DNA of 64,000 nucleotides, taken from contig JAUNLF010000006.1 in NCBI GenBank assembly GCA_030532405.1, positions 1 to 64,000 of the forward strand, written 5' to 3'. The notes below the pieces were generated by a model. The model had not been told where the DNA came from, ran no database searches, and worked only from the letters and a program-made list of their open reading frames with translations. The stretch comes from Actinomycetaceae bacterium. GTDB lineage: Bacteria; Actinomycetota; Actinomycetes; Actinomycetales; Actinomycetaceae. The position numbers and the translations under genes are program-made. Shown one piece after another: positions 49,653 to 59,011 of the stretch. How positions within the stretch are numbered: the stretch's first letter is position 1; each line of letters opens with the position of its first letter.

Positions 49653-49733
49653 ATCGCGGCCTCTTTGTGTTTTCGAGGCCGCGATAGTCAGTGTTGCTTG
49701 AGGCCGCGATAGTCAGTGTTGCTTGCGGCCGCG
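49653..49733. repeat. 25-bp tandem duplication beside a hairpin
   Basis: The 25-bp unit beginning GAGGCCGCGATAGTCAGTG occurs exactly twice (49675-49699, 49700-49724), with a third start GCGGCCGCG. Its first 11 bases pair with ATCGCGGCCTC at 49653-49663, giving a hairpin. It lies just past the end of the beta-glucosidase gene, where a terminator would be expected. The rest of the 246-bp gap shows nothing else. Confidence 0.8.
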
Positions 49734-49752
49734 GCGGTTGGCGGTGTTCGAT

Positions 49753-52344
49753 TTATGAGGGCGTGGCTGGGCTGAAGTGGTCGCTTACGAAGATGTTGTA
49801 GTCGCCGTCCTCGGCCTCCCAGTCGTGTCCGTTCCAAAACTCGATGAAGCGGCGCGGAATGTCGATGGTGACTTGTTTGGTTTCGCCGGGTTCGGCGTAG
49901 ACGACGCTGTAGGCGACGAGCCAGCGTAGCGGGCGGTCGATTTGGGTGTCGAGTTTTTCGACGTACACTTGCGCGACTGTCTTGCCGGGCCGTTGGCCCG
50001 TGTTGGTCACGTTGACGGTGACGGCGTTGAGTGGGGCGAAGGGGTTGAACTCGTCGTCTTCGGGTTCGCCAACTTCTGGTTCAACGACCTCGGCTTCCCC
50101 GAATTTCCACGTGGTGTAGCCCAGGCCAAAGCCGAACGGGACTTGCGGCTGCACGCCGTGTTTGGCGTAGGCGCGGTAGCCGATGTAGACGCCTTCGTCG
50201 TAGTGCAGTTGCCCGTCGGTGGGCACGTTTTCGGGAGCGATGATGGCGTCTGGTTTTGGCCAGGTTGTGGGCATGCGCCCGCCCGGTTCGGCCGCGCCGG
50301 ATAGGACGTTCGCGATCGCGTTACCCATTTCTTGGCCGGGGAACCATACCAACAGGACGGCTGCGACGTCCTCGAACCACGGCATTAAAACGGGTGCGCC
50401 CGCGTTGACGATGACGATGGTGTTTTTGTTGACTTCGGCGACGCGGCTAACGAGTTCGTCTTGCCGGCCGGGTAGCAGTAGGTCTTGGCGGTCGTGCCCT
50501 TCGGATTCGACTTCTTCGGTGGTGCCGACGACAACGACGGCGACTTCGGCGGCCTGTGCGGCCTGAACGGCGCGTTCCAGTTCGGCGTCAGCGTCGCCGA
50601 AGGGTTCGCCGATGTTCAGTTGGAAGCCCCAGTACGGGTTGCCAACTTCGTCGGGGCCGGTGGCTTTGAAGGAGAACTCAAGTTCGGCCTCCTCGCCCTC
50701 GCGCATCGAAATTTCGGTGACGTACTGGCGGGGCGTCATGATGACTTCGACGAAGTCCGTGTCGGTTGGCATCGGCGAGTTCAGGCTGATTTTTGTGGTG
50801 CCGTCGACGTCGAGGCGGATTTGGCCGTGGGCGGACATGCCGATTTTGTAGTTGCCGGCCTCTTCGGCGATGAGCGTGGTGTGGCCGCGGATTTCGGCGA
50901 CGTCGGCGGGTTCGAAGTCTTCGCCGAACCCGTTTACCCAGTTGAATTGTGCGGTGCGGTGGTAGCGCGTGTCGAGGATTTCACCGTTTTTTCCGATGAT
51001 TTCGAGGACGAGGCCGGGCCTGCCGTCCACGAAGTTGAACTGGCCGGAGGCGGCGGGGACGCGATCGGTGGAGAGGACTCCGGGACTGTAGGTGACGCCT
51101 GTTTCGGTGAAGGTGGCGCGGATGGCGTCGAGCGGGTGGGACACGCGGTCGGGGAATACGGACGCGGAGCCGCCGCCCTGCGCGCGGCCTGTGCGGGCGT
51201 TGGGGCCGAGCACCGCCATCGACTTGGGGTGGTTTTGCAGGGGGAGGACGCCCTCGTTGCGTGCGAGGACGAATGACTCCGTGGCGAGGGTGCGCATCAG
51301 GGTGCGGGTTTCCTCATCGAGCGCCCACTCCTCCGGGCCGTCGCCCCGGGTGGGGTCCGCGGCGCTCTCATCGCTGCTCGCAGTGTTCGCTGCTCCCCCA
51401 GCTCCGGACGCTGCTCCCCCGGCGCCGTCAGCGCCGTGCGCGCTGGTTTCACCGGAAGTGTCGCCCAGCTCGCCCTCCTCGGGTAGTTTGAGGGCGCCAA
51501 CGCGGAAGGCGAGCAGGAGGTAGCGGTTCACGGCCTCGTCGATGATTTCTTCAGGTACGTCGCCGGATTGGACGGCGAATTTCATGGCGTCCCATGGTGT
51601 GGTGGGGCCGGGCATGGCGAGGTCGAGGCCGTTGTTGATGGCGGGCGCGACGGAGCGTGTGGCGCCCCAGTCGGACATGATGAGGGCGTCGGAGGCCCAC
51701 TCGTCTTTGATGAGTTCGGCGACTAGTGGGGATTCGGTCATGAAGTGGCCGTTGACGCGGTTGTAGGAGGTCATGTACGTCCACGGGCCGACGGTTTCTT
51801 GAACTTGTTCGAAGGGTGATAGGTAGAGTTCGCGCAGGGTTCGCTCATCGATGATGTTGTTGACTTGGCGGCGGTCGGTTTCTTGGTCGTTGCCGACGAA
51901 ATGTTTGAGGCAGGCTGCTTTGCCGCCGTTTTGGATGCCGCGTACGTATGCGCTGGCGATGCCGCCGGTGAGTGCGGGGTCTTCTGACATGCATTCGAAG
52001 TGGCGGCCGCCGACGGGTGTGCGGTGGAGGTTGATTGTTGGGGCGAGGATGACGTCGACGCCTTTTTTATCTGCTTCATTTGCGAGGACGTTTCCGACCT
52101 TTTCCATGAGTTCGTCATTCCACGTGGCGGCCAGCCCTGTCGGTGAGGGCGTGTTTGCTGACGACTTGCGGTCGTCCCAGTCGGTGCCGCGAACGCCGAC
52201 GGGCCCGTCGGACGTGATGATGGGGCGCAGGCCGATGCGTTCGATGCCGGCGACGGACCAGTTGTCACGCCCGGCGAGTAGCGAGATTTTTTCATCTAAG
52301 GTCAACTCGTGCACGAGGTCGTGCAAGCGGTCTGCGATATTCAT
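49753..52344 (-). CDS. Beta-glucosidase, glycoside hydrolase family 3 with PA14 domain
   Basis: Hydrolyses beta-glucosides; no signal peptide, so probably cytosolic. The GH3 N-domain runs from residue 1 (LTLDEKISLLAGRDNW, SDGPVGVR, KHFVGNDQETDR) with the nucleophile Asp in LIMSDWGATRSV. The C-domain follows, interrupted by a PA14-like insert around 420-560 (ILDTRYHRTAQFNWVNGFG and on). A fibronectin III-like domain closes the protein. A Gly/Ala/Ser linker near 300-335 is unusual. The frame continues to 52566, but the first 74 residues have no family look; ATG 52344 has AAGGTG upstream, and ATG 52359 is also possible. Confidence 0.93.
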   Translation of the reverse strand: MNIADRLHDLVHELTLDEKISLLAGRDNWSVAGIERIGLRPIITSDGPVGVRGTDWDDRKSSANTPSPTGLAATWNDELMEKVGNVLANEADKKGVDVILAPTINLHRTPVGGRHFECMSEDPALTGGIASAYVRGIQNGGKAACLKHFVGNDQETDRRQVNNIIDERTLRELYLSPFEQVQETVGPWTYMTSYNRVNGHFMTESPLVAELIKDEWASDALIMSDWGATRSVAPAINNGLDLAMPGPTTPWDAMKFAVQSGDVPEEIIDEAVNRYLLLAFRVGALKLPEEGELGDTSGETSAHGADGAGGAASGAGGAANTASSDESAADPTRGDGPEEWALDEETRTLMRTLATESFVLARNEGVLPLQNHPKSMAVLGPNARTGRAQGGGSASVFPDRVSHPLDAIRATFTETGVTYSPGVLSTDRVPAASGQFNFVDGRPGLVLEIIGKNGEILDTRYHRTAQFNWVNGFGEDFEPADVAEIRGHTTLIAEEAGNYKIGMSAHGQIRLDVDGTTKISLNSPMPTDTDFVEVIMTPRQYVTEISMREGEEAELEFSFKATGPDEVGNPYWGFQLNIGEPFGDADAELERAVQAAQAAEVAVVVVGTTEEVESEGHDRQDLLLPGRQDELVSRVAEVNKNTIVIVNAGAPVLMPWFEDVAAVLLVWFPGQEMGNAIANVLSGAAEPGGRMPTTWPKPDAIIAPENVPTDGQLHYDEGVYIGYRAYAKHGVQPQVPFGFGLGYTTWKFGEAEVVEPEVGEPEDDEFNPFAPLNAVTVNVTNTGQRPGKTVAQVYVEKLDTQIDRPLRWLVAYSVVYAEPGETKQVTIDIPRRFIEFWNGHDWEAEDGDYNIFVSDHFSPATPS

Positions 52345-52561
52345 TGGCACCTTCACCATGCAACTTTCACCATGCAAAAAAGCGGACATGTGGGTCCAGA
52401 ATATATTGATTCCCGAGGGCGTAGCCCTCTTCCGGTGGGACGCCGGTTTGCGGGTGGCCCCAGCCCGGGTGGAGATGGCTGCTGCACAGCCCCAACTGCT
52501 CCCACAACGGTGACGCACACGCCAGGGAGTGATATCCGACCGGGCGCGTGGCGTTGTCCTG

Positions 52562-52589
52562 TTCACAATTTGTGAATATCCCGTAGAAT
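52562..52589 (+). promoter_or_regulatory. Operator dyad and promoter in the GH3 / ImmA gap
   Basis: TTCACA-att-TGTGAA (52562-52576) is a perfect dyad, with TAGAAT (52584-52589) a likely -10 for the metalloprotease gene. The 344-bp gap also holds a 3-nt-loop hairpin GAGGGC-gta-GCCCTC (about 52415-52429) and no gene. Confidence 0.5.
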
Positions 52590-52688
52590 TGGACTGTTAA
52601 GCCAGCCCCTGTGGATAGCGGATTTTTGGGGTGTTTCGGCTGGTAACGTTCGTGTTTTGGGGACTTTTTGGGTGCGTTGGAGGTGACG

Positions 52689-53663
52689 ATGACTGTTCAT
52701 GTGAGTGTTGCCCCGGAGGTGCTTGTTTGGGCGGTTGATCGCGCCGGCTGGGGTAAGGACGATATTGAGAATCGCATCCCTAAGTTTTTTGATTGGGTGG
52801 CCGGGGACTCTAAGCCAACGTTGAAGCAGATTCAGAGGTTCGCAGAGTCGACTCATGTTCCTTTGTCGACTATGTTTTTGCCGGAACCGCCGCAGGAGTC
52901 TATTCCGATTCCGGATATGCGCACGTTTGCTAATCAGGAGCTGAAGAAGCCATCTGCGAATCTGTTGGACACGATTTATCTTGCTCAAGCTCGCCAGGAT
53001 TGGTTTACGGATTATGCGGCGGATTTCGATTTGGAGAGTCCGGGTTTTGTGGGTTCGGCTAGGTTGACGGATTCGCCGGCGAAGGTGGCGGCACAGATCC
53101 GTGAGGCTCTGGATTTTGGTGTGGATGAGCGGTCTGGATTTCAGACTTGGCAGGACGCGTTGCGTGATTTGATTGATCGGATTGAGCGTCTTGGCGTTCT
53201 GGTGATGGTTAGCGGGATTGTTGGGAACAATACGCATCGGAAGCTGGATCCTAAGGAGTTTCGCGGGTTTGCTCTGTCGGATCCGGTGGCGCCTTTGATT
53301 TTTGTGAATGGTGCGGATACGAAGGCCGCGCAGATTTTTACGCTTGTTCACGAGTTGGCGCATGTTTGGTTGGGTCATAGTGCTCTGTCGGATGCGGCGA
53401 TGGTGGCGCGTTCGTCGGTGGATGAGGAGTTGTGGTGCAACGCGGTGGCGGCGGAGGTGTTGCTACCGAAGGACCATTTGCGTGAGGGCTCTCGAACTAG
53501 CGGTTCTGGTGACATGCGGATATTGCAGGCCGGGCGCTTGTTTTCTAAGGCGGTTATTTGTAGCACGCTGGCGGGATTCACGTCGTACAGGGACGCGTAT
53601 AGGTTACTTGGGGTGAGGAAGCACTCTACGTTCGAGAAACTCGCGGAGAGGTTGCCACACTAA
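52689..53663 (+). CDS. ImmA/IrrE-family metalloprotease (DUF955)
   Basis: A zinc metallopeptidase of the kind that cleaves repressors or acts in toxin-antitoxin-like modules. The zinc motif HELAH is at His221-His225, and DEELWCNAVAAEVLLP supplies the third ligand region. The N-terminal 70 residues resemble the HTH-like domain of COG2856 proteins (LVWAVDRAGWGKDDIENRIPKFFDWVAGDSKPTLKQIQRFA, in part). At 324 residues it is slightly short for the long form (often about 380). ATG 52689 follows GGAGG. The gene downstream on the same strand encodes an HTH-nucleotidyltransferase. Confidence 0.88.
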   Translation: MTVHVSVAPEVLVWAVDRAGWGKDDIENRIPKFFDWVAGDSKPTLKQIQRFAESTHVPLSTMFLPEPPQESIPIPDMRTFANQELKKPSANLLDTIYLAQARQDWFTDYAADFDLESPGFVGSARLTDSPAKVAAQIREALDFGVDERSGFQTWQDALRDLIDRIERLGVLVMVSGIVGNNTHRKLDPKEFRGFALSDPVAPLIFVNGADTKAAQIFTLVHELAHVWLGHSALSDAAMVARSSVDEELWCNAVAAEVLLPKDHLREGSRTSGSGDMRILQAGRLFSKAVICSTLAGFTSYRDAYRLLGVRKHSTFEKLAERLPH

Positions 53664-53808
53664 ACTACGCGCTACTCCCCTATCTATTTACAATCTCATG
53701 CAATCAGCTTGAGATCTGCGCACAGCTAGAAGTCGAAAGCGCAAAGTTTGCGCTTTTCTGTTCTCTTGGTGCGCAAGTCTTGTTACGTTGTCTTTGGGGG
53801 TGAGCTGT

Positions 53809-54282
53809 ATGGAGTTGTCGTTAAGGGCGGTTCGCGCTGAGTTAGGGTGGACGCAGTCGGAGGCTGCTGAGTTTCTGGGCGTGTCGAGAAGGTCTTACCA
53901 GACGTATGAAGGGCAAGAAGATTTAGTGGGATCGGTCAAGTACGAGTACATGCTCGAAAAGCTTCGCGGGATTCTTGAGGACGAGAATAAGCGGGTTCTG
54001 ACGTTGGAGCAGATTCAAGACGCTTGCGCGAAGGTTTTCGCCAACTATGAGGTCTCGTATTGCTACCTGTTTGGGTCGTACGCAAAGGGGAACGCTAGAG
54101 AGGATAGCGATGTCGACCTGCTGGTTGGAACTAGCCTGACGGGACTTATGCTCTTCGCAGTTGTTGAGGACCTACGAACTGCACTACACAAGCGAGTAGA
54201 CGCGCTGACTCCCGGACAGCTAGATGGGAATGGAGCTCTCCTAAGCGAGGTACTCGCGTACGGGGTAAAGATTTACGGATAG
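53809..54282 (+). CDS. HTH-MNT nucleotidyltransferase fusion (antitoxin-like)
   Basis: The 157-residue protein joins an XRE-type HTH (about 1-45: VRAELGWTQSEAAEFLGVSRRSYQTYEG) to a minimal nucleotidyltransferase domain (about 70-157). The catalytic signature GSYAKGNAREDSDVD has Gly89-Ser90 and Asp101/Asp103, and RVDAL gives the likely third Asp. MNT proteins act as antitoxins that AMPylate HEPN toxins; here the partner is not in the usual adjacent, co-directional place. ATG 53809 is preferred behind GGGGGTGAG. It lies 145 bp after the metalloprotease and converges with a protein carrying an Rx4H motif. Confidence 0.82.
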   Translation: MELSLRAVRAELGWTQSEAAEFLGVSRRSYQTYEGQEDLVGSVKYEYMLEKLRGILEDENKRVLTLEQIQDACAKVFANYEVSYCYLFGSYAKGNAREDSDVDLLVGTSLTGLMLFAVVEDLRTALHKRVDALTPGQLDGNGALLSEVLAYGVKIYG

Positions 54283-54317
54283 TCCTTGTCGAAAGAGGGA
54301 TTGGGGAGCCTTTAACT

Positions 54318-54334
54318 CGCTCTGCAACAGAGCG
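54318..54334 (+). terminator. Short hairpin after the HTH-MNT gene
   Basis: CGCTCTG-caa-CAGAGCG, a perfect 7-bp stem with a 3-nt loop, lies between the convergent genes. There is no T-run. Confidence 0.4.
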
Positions 54335-54437
54335 TGAGAACGAACCGTGATCCAACGGTATTTGAAAAGTAGACCCTTCATTGCATGCCCGTGGATAAAT
54401 TATCTGGACCTTTAGAGACAGTTTCGGACCACACTCC

Positions 54438-55598
54438 CTACAGAGCACCCCAGAATTCCTTTGGGTGTTCCTCCGCGTACAGGATCAGACTGGTCAACAG
54501 CGCTAGTGCCTGTGCGGTGTTCCGTTTACTGAATTGCCTCGGCTCTGCCGCGTGTACCGTTGCATGCCGATTGTACTTATATGGAATTTGGTCCCCTTTG
54601 CCCCTACGGAATTCACCGTGGGCATTCCAAATGGGAAGCCATGCCCAAACCTGAGGTAGGTAGTTTTCATCGAGTTTTAGTGGAGGGTCCGCGTCTTTAG
54701 GGCGTTTAGTTATTTTTCCTCGTATCTTATGGTCAGGAATCAACTTGGAGATTAAAGAGTCAATAGTAACCGTCAGAAGAGCCTGGGCTGCGCGATTACA
54801 ATTCGCCCTAATGGCTTTGATTGCCTCTTTCGCATTTCCAACAGCATTTCGAGTCAGAGTTGGCGATAAAGAACCTAGGACTATTTCACAATCATCAACA
54901 ATCGGAGAATACTTGCTATTAAGCAACTTTCTACGTTTTTCGCTCGTTTCCGCACGAACAAAACGCACCAACGTAGATGCTCGTGGAACACCATAAACTG
55001 CCATGGGCTCAACAAGGACAAACCTATGCAATTCTCCCATGGAAATCTCTTTGAGCGCCTCTCGAAGATTCAACGGCAATCCCTCATATTTGACTGCCTC
55101 ATAGCGTTCGGCAATACTGGCCAAATCTTTGGTTAGGCCCAGAACACTCTGGAGCAGTTCTGGATTAAGCTGCCCCAGAGAAGTTAGATTCAAAATCGCT
55201 CGATGCGCATCAAACCACTTGATTTCAAAAATGCTATCGAACGACAGCGATATGCTGTTTGACCAACCGAATAATTCTGCGATACTACTGACCACTGCCT
55301 GAAGATCGCGTTGAGGAATGAGGGTCTTCATTGTCTCCGTAATTAGAGGCTGAAAATCGACTGCTGGTTTCAGCGCGTTCAGCGCGTGCAGATAGTCAGT
55401 ACCAAGGGAAGGCGATCTAATTGCCTGGTAACCACTCACCGCATCAGAAAGCTTCTGTACTTCCGGGCCAAAAAGTTTACCAAAGTCGGGCATATTAATA
55501 TGCAGAGGGGCGACTACCTCCTGCATGCTCTCCGCAAGTTCAGAATCAATGTCGCCGGGTAGTTCTTGAAATTCTTCACTCACAGTTCGATCCGTCAC
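54438..55598 (-). CDS. Large uncharacterised protein with a HEPN-like Rx4H motif
   Basis: No family is recognised with certainty. The protein (386 residues from GTG 55598, which has GGAG upstream; the frame is open to 55661) is largely helical and has no membrane segment. Near the C-terminus it carries YKYNRHATVHAAE, with Arg and His five positions apart (about residues 344 and 349). This matches the R(N/H)x3H pattern of HEPN ribonucleases and the nRHxxxHG pattern seen in abortive-infection proteins. Its place between an MNT-domain gene and a type I restriction system fits a defence role. This is motif-level evidence only. Confidence 0.55.
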   Translation of the reverse strand: MTDRTVSEEFQELPGDIDSELAESMQEVVAPLHINMPDFGKLFGPEVQKLSDAVSGYQAIRSPSLGTDYLHALNALKPAVDFQPLITETMKTLIPQRDLQAVVSSIAELFGWSNSISLSFDSIFEIKWFDAHRAILNLTSLGQLNPELLQSVLGLTKDLASIAERYEAVKYEGLPLNLREALKEISMGELHRFVLVEPMAVYGVPRASTLVRFVRAETSEKRRKLLNSKYSPIVDDCEIVLGSLSPTLTRNAVGNAKEAIKAIRANCNRAAQALLTVTIDSLISKLIPDHKIRGKITKRPKDADPPLKLDENYLPQVWAWLPIWNAHGEFRRGKGDQIPYKYNRHATVHAAEPRQFSKRNTAQALALLTSLILYAEEHPKEFWGAL

Positions 55599-55847
55599 TT
55601 TGCAACTCCGGCATTGCCAGGCAACCATACAAAGCGGTGCAACAAGATGTCTTATTCGCACACTCTAACATCGGCTTCGTAACGGACCTTGCCGAGGGAC
55701 GCAGACTGAGCGTCTTTGTTCGTTTGCGGTCTCGAAGTCGATCGCAAACGAAGGCTTGTTTCTGTGAACTAGATACCATGCCCTCAGCCTAACGAGGACC
55801 CGGACAATGTTTTACCTAGGGGCTGTTAACGCTCGCCCTATTGCATA

Positions 55848-58800
55848 TCAGAGCTCAGCCGCTGCCAAGTGCTCGGCCTGCTCGATAATTAGTTTTACCG
55901 CTTCTTCTTGCTTATCCGGCGGATACTTATACCTTGCCAAAAGTCGCTTGATCCGTGACCTCATGCGCGCACGCACGCTCTCCTTCACAGTCCAATCAAT
56001 CGTCGCAGACTTCTGAATCGTCACCACCAAATCACGAGCAATCGCCTTCAGCGTCTCATCGCCCATCTCCAAAATCGCCGAATCATTCTGAATAATCGCA
56101 TCATAAAGCGCAACCTCAGACTCAGTCAGACCAAGCTCCTCCGCACGCTTCTGGTCCTCACGCATCTCCTTCGCCAAAGCCACAAGCTCCGCAATAATCT
56201 CCGCAGTAGTCAAAGAACGATTCGTGTAACGCTTCACCGCTTCCGACAACATCACCGAAAACTTCCGCGACTTCACCAAATTCTTCTTCTGCATAGTCCG
56301 AATCTGATCATTCAACAAACGACGCAACAAGCCAAGCTGCAAGTTAGGCGTATTACTCTTCGTAAACGAATCCAAAAACTCATCAGACAGCAGAGAAATT
56401 TCGGGGCGCTCCGTCCCCGTTAAGCTGTATACGTCTACCACCTGATCTGCGGTCACCGACTCATTAACCAACTGCTCGAGAACCGAGTCAATGTTTCCGC
56501 TACCCTTGCGAGCCTTACCCGCATCGGGATTCAAAATCTTCAATATTGCAGAACGAACATCGGTAAACAGTCGGACGTCATCTCGGATCGCCTCTGCTTC
56601 CGGACGTGAGGCAACCAGCGCATAAGCCTTGGTAAGAGCAAGCACTTGGTCAATAAACCGCTTAGTCAGATCATCTTCCGCCAACAGGAAATCCATCACC
56701 ATCGCGTGTTGGCTGAGCATTTCCGTAGCCGACAGATCCGGCGAAGAATTATACGAGATCGGGTGCAGGATTCCCCGAATGATGTCGTATTTCTCCAGCA
56801 TCACGTCGACCAGCTCGTCGATCGGCACACCGGCTTGTTCGCGGTCAGACGGCGAGTAGACAGAGAGCGCTTCTTGCAATGAGGTGAACAGTCCGATGTA
56901 GTCGACGATGAGACCACCGGGCTTGTCTTTGAAACGGCGGTTCACGCGCGCAATCGCTTGCATGAGGCCCGCGCCTTGCATCGGCTTGTCCACATACATC
57001 GTATGCAAGGAGGGAGCGTCGAAACCTGTTAGCCACATGTCACGAACGATCACTATCTCGAGCTCATCATCGGGGTTCTTTGCCCGGAGTTTCAGATCTC
57101 TTCGTTCGTCCTTCGAGTAAATGTGTTGCTGGAAGCTCGCAGGATCGGAGGCAGATCCGGTCATGACGACCTTAATTTTCCCCTTATCCAAATCGTCCGA
57201 GTGCCACTCGGGACGTAACGCAGTGATCTTCGCGTAGAGTTCAACCGCAATCCTACGGCTCATCGTCACGATCATCGCCTTGCCACGCATCTGTGCCCGG
57301 CGATCTTCCCAATGGTTGACGATGTCAGCCGCAACCGCGTCGAGTCGAGACTGCGAGCCAACGAGGGCCTCCAACTGCGACCACTTTGATTTAGCGCGTT
57401 CCGACGCCCCAGTCGTGTCGCCCTCGCTCGCTTCATCAACCAGCGCATCAACCTGATCTAGCGTCTCATCGGAAACGTCTATTTTCGCGAGGCGGGATTC
57501 GTAGAAAATCCTGACCGTAGCGCCGTCTTCCACCGCGCGTGTTAGGTCGTAGACATCGATATAGTCGCCAAAAACTGCGCGTGTGGAACGATCGTCAGAT
57601 TCAATCGGAGTACCTGTAAAGCCTAGGAATGTAGCGTTCGGCAACGCGTCTCGCATGTGTTTCGCGAGTCCAGCCTTAAGGCGTCCCTTAGCGTCGAGGG
57701 TTTGTTCGAATCCGTACTGGGAGCGGTGTGCCTCATCTGCGACAACGACGACATTACGCCTATCGGTAAGTACCGGATTCAAGTCTCCGTCTTCTCCCGG
57801 GGCAAACTTGTGGAGGGTCGTGAAGATGATTCCGCCGGACACGCGAGTGAGCAACGCGCGAAGATTATCTCTGCCTTCAGCTTGTACTGGAGTCTCGGGC
57901 AAAATACGGGCAGGTGCAAAGACTTCACCGAAGAGCTGGTCGTCTAGGTCATTGCGATCTGTAATGAACACTAGGGTCGGGTTCGCCATACGCGGGTCGC
58001 GCATAAGTTTCGCAGCGTAGAACACCATTTCGAAACTCTTGCCCGAGCCTTGGGTGTGCCAAACTACTCCTCCACGGCGGTCGCCACCCGGCGCAGAAGC
58101 GCGAACAGTTGATTCGACAGCAGCATTTACAGCCCAGTATTGGTGATACTTGGCGACACGTTTGATTAGTGCGCGGCGACGTTGCCCTGTGGCCGAGTCT
58201 GTGACTGGCTCGTCTGAGAAGACAACGAAGTTGCGCATTATGTCTAGGAAACGACCTTGATCGAATACACCCTTGATCAAGACCTCGAGCGCAGGCCGGT
58301 TCGTTATGACGTCTCTGCCATCGATCGTTTTCCACGGAGCATAGTGTTCGAAGCCCCCGGTGAAAGAACTCATTGCAGCGGCTGATCCGTCAGAAATAAT
58401 GGTGACTGCGTTGTGCAGGAATACGGAGGGGATTTCCGCGCGGTAGGTTTGGATTTGATTCCAAGCGTGCCGCATCGTTGCGTTCGTGTCCGCGGGATTC
58501 TTCAGTTCAAATAAGGCAACCGGGAAACCATTTAGGAAGACAACTACGTCTGGCCTGCGGTTGTGGCCGTTTTCGATGATGGTGAGCTGGTTGAGTGCTA
58601 GCCAGTCGTTGTTTGTGGGTTCTTCAAAATCAACGACCCGAAGAAGTTTGGTAGCTACTTGTCCGTCTGACTCTCTTGTTTCGACGGGCACGCCCTTAAT
58701 CATGAGGTCGTGGAGGCGTTGGTTCTCCATGACAACGTCTTGTGATTCGGGGCGTTGCAAGTACTTGATGGCTTCGGACAGCATTTGCTCTGAAGCATTG

Positions 58801-58970
58801 GGATTCAACCGACGTAAAGACTTTTCGGCAGTACCCCAAAGTACGGCGTCGGAAGGTTGCTCCCTTACTTCACCAACGGCAGCATCAATAGGTCCGAATC
58901 CGGTTCGATACCCGATTTCTTTGAACCAGTCCAGGGCGGCTACTTCGACAGTGTTCTCATTGAATCTCGC
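55848..58970 (-). CDS. hsdR: Type I restriction enzyme, R subunit
   Basis: The motor and nuclease subunit of the type I complex. The N-terminal nuclease domain has the RPDVVVFLNGFPVALFELKNP block (PD-ExK type, in part). The helicase part follows: Walker A TQGSGKS, DEAHRSQYG, FTGTPI, and the later SF2 motif MSRRIA..D, ending with GFDAPSLHTMYVDKP and QAIARVNR. The C-terminal helical domain probably contacts HsdM. ATG 58970 gives 1040 residues, a normal length. It starts 41 bp after hsdS. Confidence 0.96.
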   Translation of the reverse strand, partial: ARFNENTVEVAALDWFKEIGYRTGFGPIDAAVGEVREQPSDAVLWGTAEKSLRRLNPNASEQMLSEAIKYLQRPESQDVVMENQRLHDLMIKGVPVETRESDGQVATKLLRVVDFEEPTNNDWLALNQLTIIENGHNRRPDVVVFLNGFPVALFELKNPADTNATMRHAWNQIQTYRAEIPSVFLHNAVTIISDGSAAAMSSFTGGFEHYAPWKTIDGRDVITNRPALEVLIKGVFDQGRFLDIMRNFVVFSDEPVTDSATGQRRRALIKRVAKYHQYWAVNAAVESTVRASAPGGDRRGGVVWHTQGSGKSFEMVFYAAKLMRDPRMANPTLVFITDRNDLDDQLFGEVFAPARILPETPVQAEGRDNLRALLTRVSGGIIFTTLHKFAPGEDGDLNPVLTDRRNVVVVADEAHRSQYGFEQTLDAKGRLKAGLAKHMRDALPNATFLGFTGTPIESDDRSTRAVFGDYIDVYDLTRAVEDGATVRIFYESRLAKIDVSDETLDQVDALVDEASEGDTTGASERAKSKWSQLEALVGSQSRLDAVAADIVNHWEDRRAQMRGKAMIVTMSRRIAVELYAKITALRPEWHSDDLDKGKIKVVMTGSASDPASFQQHIYSKDERRDLKLRAKNPDDELEIVIVRDMWLTGFDAPSLHTMYVDKPMQGAGLMQAIARVNRRFKDKPGGLIVDYIGLFTSLQEALSVYSPSDREQAGVPIDELVDVMLEKYDIIRGILHPISYNSSPDLSATEMLSQHAMVMDFLLAEDDLTKRFIDQVLALTKAYALVASRPEAEAIRDDVRLFTDVRSAILKILNPDAGKARKGSGNIDSVLEQLVNESVTADQVVDVYSLTGTERPEISLLSDEFLDSFTKSNTPNLQLGLLRRLLNDQIRTMQKKNLVKSRKFSVMLSEAVKRYTNRSLTTAEIIAELVALAKEMREDQKRAEELGLTESEVALYDAIIQNDSAILEMGDETLKAIARDLVVTIQKSATIDWTVKESVRARMRSRIKRLLARYKYPPDKQEEAVKLIIEQAEHLAAAEL

Positions 58971-59011
58971 CATGCTCTTCACTCTTCTCTGAGGAATGCT
59001 GCATCGAACAG

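Noticed and set aside
50485-51276. 263-aa plus-strand ORF opposite the beta-glucosidase
   Set aside because: It lies wholly antisense to a well-supported GH3 gene, is Gly/Val/Ala/Asp-rich as expected for a shadow frame in GC-rich DNA, and has no recognisable domain.
52345-52566. 74-residue N-terminal extension of the beta-glucosidase
   Set aside because: The extension is Arg/Ser/Trp-rich with no family match and overlaps the intergenic dyad and promoter; internal ATGs with spaced ribosome binding sites lie just before the GH3 domain.
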